Source of the DNA: Pseudomonadota bacterium
Lineage (GTDB): Bacteria > Bdellovibrionota > Oligoflexia > Oligoflexales > Oligoflexaceae
Assembly (NCBI GenBank): GCA_029556045.1
Contig: JAKQGS010000145.1
Span: 1 to 10,032, forward strand
Length of the DNA: 10,032 bases
Direction: 5' to 3'
This document shows, in pieces, positions 6,381 to 10,032 of the stretch. Both the position numbers and the translations under genes were made by a program. How positions within the stretch are numbered: position 1 is the first letter of the stretch; each line of letters begins with the position of its first letter. Under the pieces are notes generated by a model, which was not told the origin of the DNA, searched no databases, and worked only from the letters and a program-made list of their open reading frames with translations.

Positions 6381-6398
6381 TTGATAAGAATTGATAAG
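6381..6398. repeat. Tandem direct repeat TTGATAAG, 10-base period
   Basis: TTGATAAG at 6381-6388 and again at 6391-6398, separated by AA. The period is about one helical turn, so both copies face the same side of the DNA. They lie 63-80 bases upstream of the ATPase start codon, beyond the palindrome. Confidence 0.55.
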
Positions 6399-6430
6399 TA
6401 AATACCCCCTTGCTTTAGCGAACAGAGGGC

Positions 6431-6474
6431 CTGACCTCGTCGGTCAGCGTTTGCGCTTAACCATGAAACACGGT
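6431..6474 (-). other. Group of short hairpins after carB
   Basis: Read on the minus strand directly after the carB stop there are three short stems: ACCGTG/CATGGT (6460-6474, loop TTT, one G-U pair), AGCG/CGCT (6446-6457) and CTGACC/GGTCAG (6431-6447, 5-base loop). The last two overlap by two bases and cannot both form. None is followed by a T-run, so this is not a standard terminator, but it may mark the 3' end of the carAB transcript. The third stem closely resembles the core of the terminator at 5112-5142. Confidence 0.4.
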
Positions 6475-9400
6475 TTATTTACGATAGGGTGGCAGAACCA
6501 ATAGATGATGCCCCTTCACAAAATCGGGACAACGATCAATGGCCTGCACAAAAGCCGTCACGGTCTCCATATTGGTAAAGAGGGAACAGCCAAATTTTAC
6601 CGCCGCCTGCCGCGTCAAAGAGCCCATGGTGAGCTCCCGCCGTTGGGTGTTTTTGGGAATGTTGATGACCATATCCACCCGCTTTTCCTGGATGGCTTTG
6701 ATCACGTCATTGGGGCCTTCACCGGGCCAGCTCAGCTCCTCCACCTCAAAACCATGCGTGCGCAGATATTCAGCGGTCCCCTTGGTAGCAAATAGAGGCA
6801 GGTTCAACTTACGCAGGATTTCCGCGGATTTCAGGAACTTAAATTTCTCTTTTTCCTGCCCGGAGCTGACCAGCACCCCTTTGACCGGACGTTTAAGACC
6901 GCTGGATTCAAGCGCCAGAATCAACGCCTCATCAAAGTTCTCACCGATGCATCCCACCTCACCGGTGGAGGCCATCTCGACCCCAAGAATCGGATCGGCA
7001 CCACCCAAACGTTTGAAGCTGAACATGGCAGCCTTGACACCAACGTAGGGCAATTCATCCTCATTAAAACGGGCCAGGTTCGGGGTGCGGCCGATCATCA
7101 CGTCGGTGGCGGCGTCTGCCAGATTCAACCCCACCGTTTTGGATACAAAGGGAAAAGACCGCGCCGCCCGCGCGTTACACTCGATCACACGAATATCACC
7201 GTCTTTGGCCAGAAACTGCATATTAAAAGGACCATTCAGCCCCAGACCTTTGGCAATCTTGCGTCCAGCCCGCCGCACCCGCCGCACCGTCTCCACATAA
7301 AGACGCTGCGCTGGTACCACCATGGTGGCATCACCAGAATGAACGCCGGCGTTTTCAATATGTTCGCTGACAATGGCGGTGAGAATTTCGCCATTGGCGG
7401 CCACCCCGTCCAACTCAATCTCCCGAGCCCCTTCGATAAATTCCGACACCACGATCGGATAGTCGGGTGATAAATCCACGGCCACACTGAGACATTGTTC
7501 CAACGATTCGGCGTCATAGGCGACACTCATCGCCGCACCGGAAAGAACGTAACTGGGTCGCACCAGGACTGGGAATCCAACGTCATCGGTAAAGCTCTTG
7601 ACCTCACTCATGCTTTTGGCCGCCACCCAACGGGGCTGCGCGATGTCAAGCTGGTCCAGGAGGGCCGAGAACTTGCGGCGGTTTTCGGCACTGTCAATGG
7701 TTTCCGGCCGATGTCCCAGGAGTTTCAGGCCAGCTTGGGAAACCGCCAGTGCCAGACGATTTGGCAACTGTCCCCCCATGGAGGCCACCACACCCACAGG
7801 CTTTTCCACATCCGCGATATCAAGGATCCGCTCCAGACTGATCTCATCAAAATAGAGGCGGTCACTGCTGTTGTAATCGGTCGAAACGGTTTCAGGGTTG
7901 CAGTTGATAATCACACTGCGCCACCCGGCCTTTTGCAGGCGACGACTGCAACTGACCGCACACCAGTCAAACTCCACACTGGTACCGATGCGATAAGATC
8001 CTCCACCCAGAACAAGGGCGGTAAAAACCTTGCCATCATCCGGCAACTCGTCGCTATGGGTACCAGAATAAGACAAATAGAGGTAATTCGACGGTGACGG
8101 GTATTCGGCCGCCGTGGTATCGATCTTTTTCACCACCGGTTTGACGCCATACTCAAGGCGCATCTTCCGCACCAACAGTGACGCATCTTGAATTTCTTTT
8201 TCCGAGAAACTGCGTGTTCCCCCGGGTTGACGCAGGGCCAATGCGGCAATCTGCTCGTCTCCAAAACCTTGCAGTTTCCACTTGCGCCATAGAGCTTGAT
8301 CGACCCCTTTAAAGGCCGCCAGGATATACCGATCCAACGGTAACGAGGCATCCGCCTGCCGAGACTTTTCCCGAATTTCCTCTTCACCTTTTGCAATCAT
8401 CTGCACCTGGTAGAGGAACCATTCGTTGATAGTGGTGAGCTCATAAACCTGCTCAATGGTCATGCCACGTCGGAATGCTTCCAATACTGCATAAAGGCGG
8501 GTATCGGTTGGTACCGTCAGAGCTTTTTTGATTTCGCTTTCCGACATCGCACGGCGAGGCATGCTGAGGCCTTCAGCGTTTTCCGTCACCATGCGCACCG
8601 CTTTCTGCAGTGCCTCCGGAAAATTGCGGCCGATCGACATCACCTCTCCCACCGATTTCATGGTGGATCCAAGGTCGCGGCTCACCCCCTGGAACTTGCC
8701 CAAATCCCAGCGGGGTATCTTAATGGCCAGATAGTCCATCGCCGGTTCAAAAAAAGCATAGGTGATACCGGTAACGGGATTTTTCAATTCCAGCAGATCG
8801 TAACCCAGCACCACCTTGGCGGCAATGTAAGCGATCGGATAACCGGACGCTTTGCTGGCTAATGCCGAGGAACGCGACAATCGTGCATTAACCTCGATGA
8901 TATAAAATTCCAGCGAATGGGGGTTAAGGGCATACTGCACATTGCATTCGCCCACGATGCCCAAAGAATTCACAATGGTGATGGCGGCGTTGCGCAACAG
9001 TTGGTACTCGTCGTCCGACAGAGACTGACTGGGAGCCACCACAATAGAGTCCCCGGTATGGATACCAAGGGGATCAAAGTTCTCCATATTGCAGATGGTG
9101 ATGGTATTCCTCTCACGATCCCGCATCACCTCATATTCCACTTCCTTCCAGCCGCGCAGAGATTTTTCCACCAAGACCTGCGGTGAGGATGCCAGCGCTG
9201 GCGCCACCAGTGCCTTCAACTCTTCTTCATTGTCCGCAAACCCGCTACCCAGTCCCCCCAGCGCGAAGGCAGCCCGCACGATCACGGGATAGGATATCTC
9301 ATGAGCCGCTTTCATGGCCTCATCCAGCGTATTGCAGGCAAAGCTGGGAGGTATCGGCATCCCAATCGTCTTCATTTTGTTGGCAAATTCATCGCGGTCT

Positions 9401-9798
9401 TCCGTCATTCGCAGAACCGATGCCGGAGTTCCCAGATTGATCACATTGTACTTTTTGAGTATGCCCTGCTCATCCAGTCCCATAAGGCAGTTAAGCGCCG
9501 TCTGGCCACCAAATCCTGCGACGATTCCATCCGGGCGTTCTTCCCGGATCACCCGCTCCACCCATTCCACTTCCACGGGATAGAGGTATATTTTCACCCC
9601 CGGTTCGGGATTGGTTTGCACGGTGGCTATATTGGGATTCACCACAATGACTTCGATGCCTTCTTCCAGCATCGCTTTGATGGCCTGGGTACCGGAATAG
9701 TCAAATTCGCCGGCCTGGCCGATGGAAAGCCCACCTGAGCCGAGTAGCAAAACTTTAGGGGAACGGCCAAGTGACGCAAGTTCTTTAAGAAGTGGCAT
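6475..9798 (-). CDS. carB: Carbamoyl-phosphate synthetase large subunit
   Basis: A 1107-residue cytosolic protein (usual bacterial length about 1070) that makes carbamoyl phosphate from bicarbonate, ammonia delivered by CarA, and two ATP, for pyrimidine and arginine synthesis. The first synthetase half is about 1-400: GSGGLSIGQAGEFDYSG at 20-36, RAAFALGGLGSGF at 175-187 and EVNARLSRSSALASKA at 302-317. The oligomerisation region is about 400-590. The second half is about 590-970: SYRIGTSVEFDW at 601-612, NPETVSTDYNSSDRLYFDE at 634-652 and RPSYVLSGAAM at 747-757. The MGS-like regulatory domain is about 975-1107. These signatures match the animal CAD/CPS1 and Bacteroidetes type, not the E. coli type (GAGPIVIGQACEFDYSG). 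The start ATG overlaps the carA stop as TAATG, and GAGGT (9808-9812) inside carA is its ribosome site. Confidence 0.97.
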   Translation of the reverse strand: MPLLKELASLGRSPKVLLLGSGGLSIGQAGEFDYSGTQAIKAMLEEGIEVIVVNPNIATVQTNPEPGVKIYLYPVEVEWVERVIREERPDGIVAGFGGQTALNCLMGLDEQGILKKYNVINLGTPASVLRMTEDRDEFANKMKTIGMPIPPSFACNTLDEAMKAAHEISYPVIVRAAFALGGLGSGFADNEEELKALVAPALASSPQVLVEKSLRGWKEVEYEVMRDRERNTITICNMENFDPLGIHTGDSIVVAPSQSLSDDEYQLLRNAAITIVNSLGIVGECNVQYALNPHSLEFYIIEVNARLSRSSALASKASGYPIAYIAAKVVLGYDLLELKNPVTGITYAFFEPAMDYLAIKIPRWDLGKFQGVSRDLGSTMKSVGEVMSIGRNFPEALQKAVRMVTENAEGLSMPRRAMSESEIKKALTVPTDTRLYAVLEAFRRGMTIEQVYELTTINEWFLYQVQMIAKGEEEIREKSRQADASLPLDRYILAAFKGVDQALWRKWKLQGFGDEQIAALALRQPGGTRSFSEKEIQDASLLVRKMRLEYGVKPVVKKIDTTAAEYPSPSNYLYLSYSGTHSDELPDDGKVFTALVLGGGSYRIGTSVEFDWCAVSCSRRLQKAGWRSVIINCNPETVSTDYNSSDRLYFDEISLERILDIADVEKPVGVVASMGGQLPNRLALAVSQAGLKLLGHRPETIDSAENRRKFSALLDQLDIAQPRWVAAKSMSEVKSFTDDVGFPVLVRPSYVLSGAAMSVAYDAESLEQCLSVAVDLSPDYPIVVSEFIEGAREIELDGVAANGEILTAIVSEHIENAGVHSGDATMVVPAQRLYVETVRRVRRAGRKIAKGLGLNGPFNMQFLAKDGDIRVIECNARAARSFPFVSKTVGLNLADAATDVMIGRTPNLARFNEDELPYVGVKAAMFSFKRLGGADPILGVEMASTGEVGCIGENFDEALILALESSGLKRPVKGVLVSSGQEKEKFKFLKSAEILRKLNLPLFATKGTAEYLRTHGFEVEELSWPGEGPNDVIKAIQEKRVDMVINIPKNTQRRELTMGSLTRQAAVKFGCSLFTNMETVTAFVQAIDRCPDFVKGHHLLVLPPYRK

Positions 9799-10032
9799 TA
9801 GACTTTGACCTCAGACAAGAATTGTTCAAGGATCCATGATGTATCGCGGGGACCACCGGATGCTTCCGGGTGAAACTGTACACTGCGAAAAGGCTTGCTG
9901 CTGTGGCGAATGCCCTCGATGGTTTGGTCGTTGACGTTTTTAAACCAGGGCAGCCAGCCGTCCGGCAGCGAGCTTTCTTCCACCACATAACCGTGGTTTT
10001 GACTGGTGATATACCCGCGCCGTGTACCAACC
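9798..10032 (-). CDS. carA: Carbamoyl-phosphate synthetase small subunit, C-terminal part (runs off right edge)
   Basis: The visible 77 residues are the end of the glutamine amidotransferase domain, which releases ammonia from glutamine and passes it to CarB. Recognisable segments are GYITSQNHGY, WFKNVNDQTIEG and SVQFHPEASGG. The HPE holds the His and Glu of the class I amidotransferase triad; the nucleophile Cys lies outside the window. The frame is open to the right edge. It ends at TAA (9798-9800), sharing its last base with the ATG of carB, which implies coupled translation in one transcript. Confidence 0.95.
   Translation of the reverse strand, partial: VGTRRGYITSQNHGYVVEESSLPDGWLPWFKNVNDQTIEGIRHSSKPFRSVQFHPEASGGPRDTSWILEQFLSEVKV

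Noticed and set aside
5112..6448. ATPase region as an insertion sequence or CRISPR-like locus
   Set aside because: No transposase, terminal inverted repeats with target duplication, or spaced repeat array is present; only the two similar hairpins remain.
7495..8097. Plus-strand 200-codon frame inside carB
   Set aside because: It is a shadow of the carB frame: wholly antisense to conserved CarB sequence, with no recognisable motif.

Overview
The window looks like chromosomal DNA from a Gram-negative bacterium, most likely a proteobacterium. Pointers are two exported c-type haem proteins with CXXCH motifs (one resembling the four-helix cytochrome c' group), a probable outer-membrane protein, Shine-Dalgarno starts, and an elongator tRNA-Met whose body resembles the alphaproteobacterial form and has CCA encoded. 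The lineage cannot be fixed from this alone. The large subunit of carbamoyl-phosphate synthetase is of the type otherwise familiar from animal CAD/CPS1 and from Bacteroidetes, so it is a poor taxonomic guide.

Layout, left to right. (1) Positions 1-1893, minus strand: a two-gene unit encoding an exported monohaem cytochrome with a helical-repeat C-terminus, followed 8 bases later by a probable beta-barrel protein that runs off the left edge. (2) Positions 1894-2058: a divergent promoter region with a small inverted repeat. (3) Positions 2059-2490, plus strand: a small exported cytochrome c'-like protein. (4) Positions 2679-2755, minus strand: tRNA-Met(CAT), with a good promoter on its upstream side. 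(5) Positions 2922-4193, plus strand: an Hsp70-type ATPase of the YegD kind, without a substrate-binding domain. (6) A gap of about 400 bases holding a sigma-54-like promoter motif, then a two-CBS-domain protein (4594-5037). (7) A bidirectional hairpin terminator, then a minus-strand AAA ATPase with a DUF4143 C-terminus (5188-6318). The ATPase has an unusual control region: a 42-bp near-palindrome that includes its ribosome binding site and two tandem 10-bp repeats. (8) Positions 6475-10032, minus strand: carB, and the end of carA, coupled by a TAATG overlap.

How the genes work together. carA and carB encode the two subunits of one enzyme that makes carbamoyl phosphate for pyrimidines and arginine. 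The two cytochromes and the outer-membrane-like protein are plausibly one envelope redox module under shared divergent control; this is inferred from gene order and export signals. The Hsp70, CBS and ATPase genes are single-gene units with no visible partner. The ATPase looks like an accessory gene placed between the CBS gene and the conserved carAB operon, and it is bracketed by two related hairpins.

I did not find a clear new defence, CRISPR or mobile system. The most unusual items are the palindromic control region of the ATPase gene, the cytochrome/outer-membrane cluster, and the eukaryote-like CarB.
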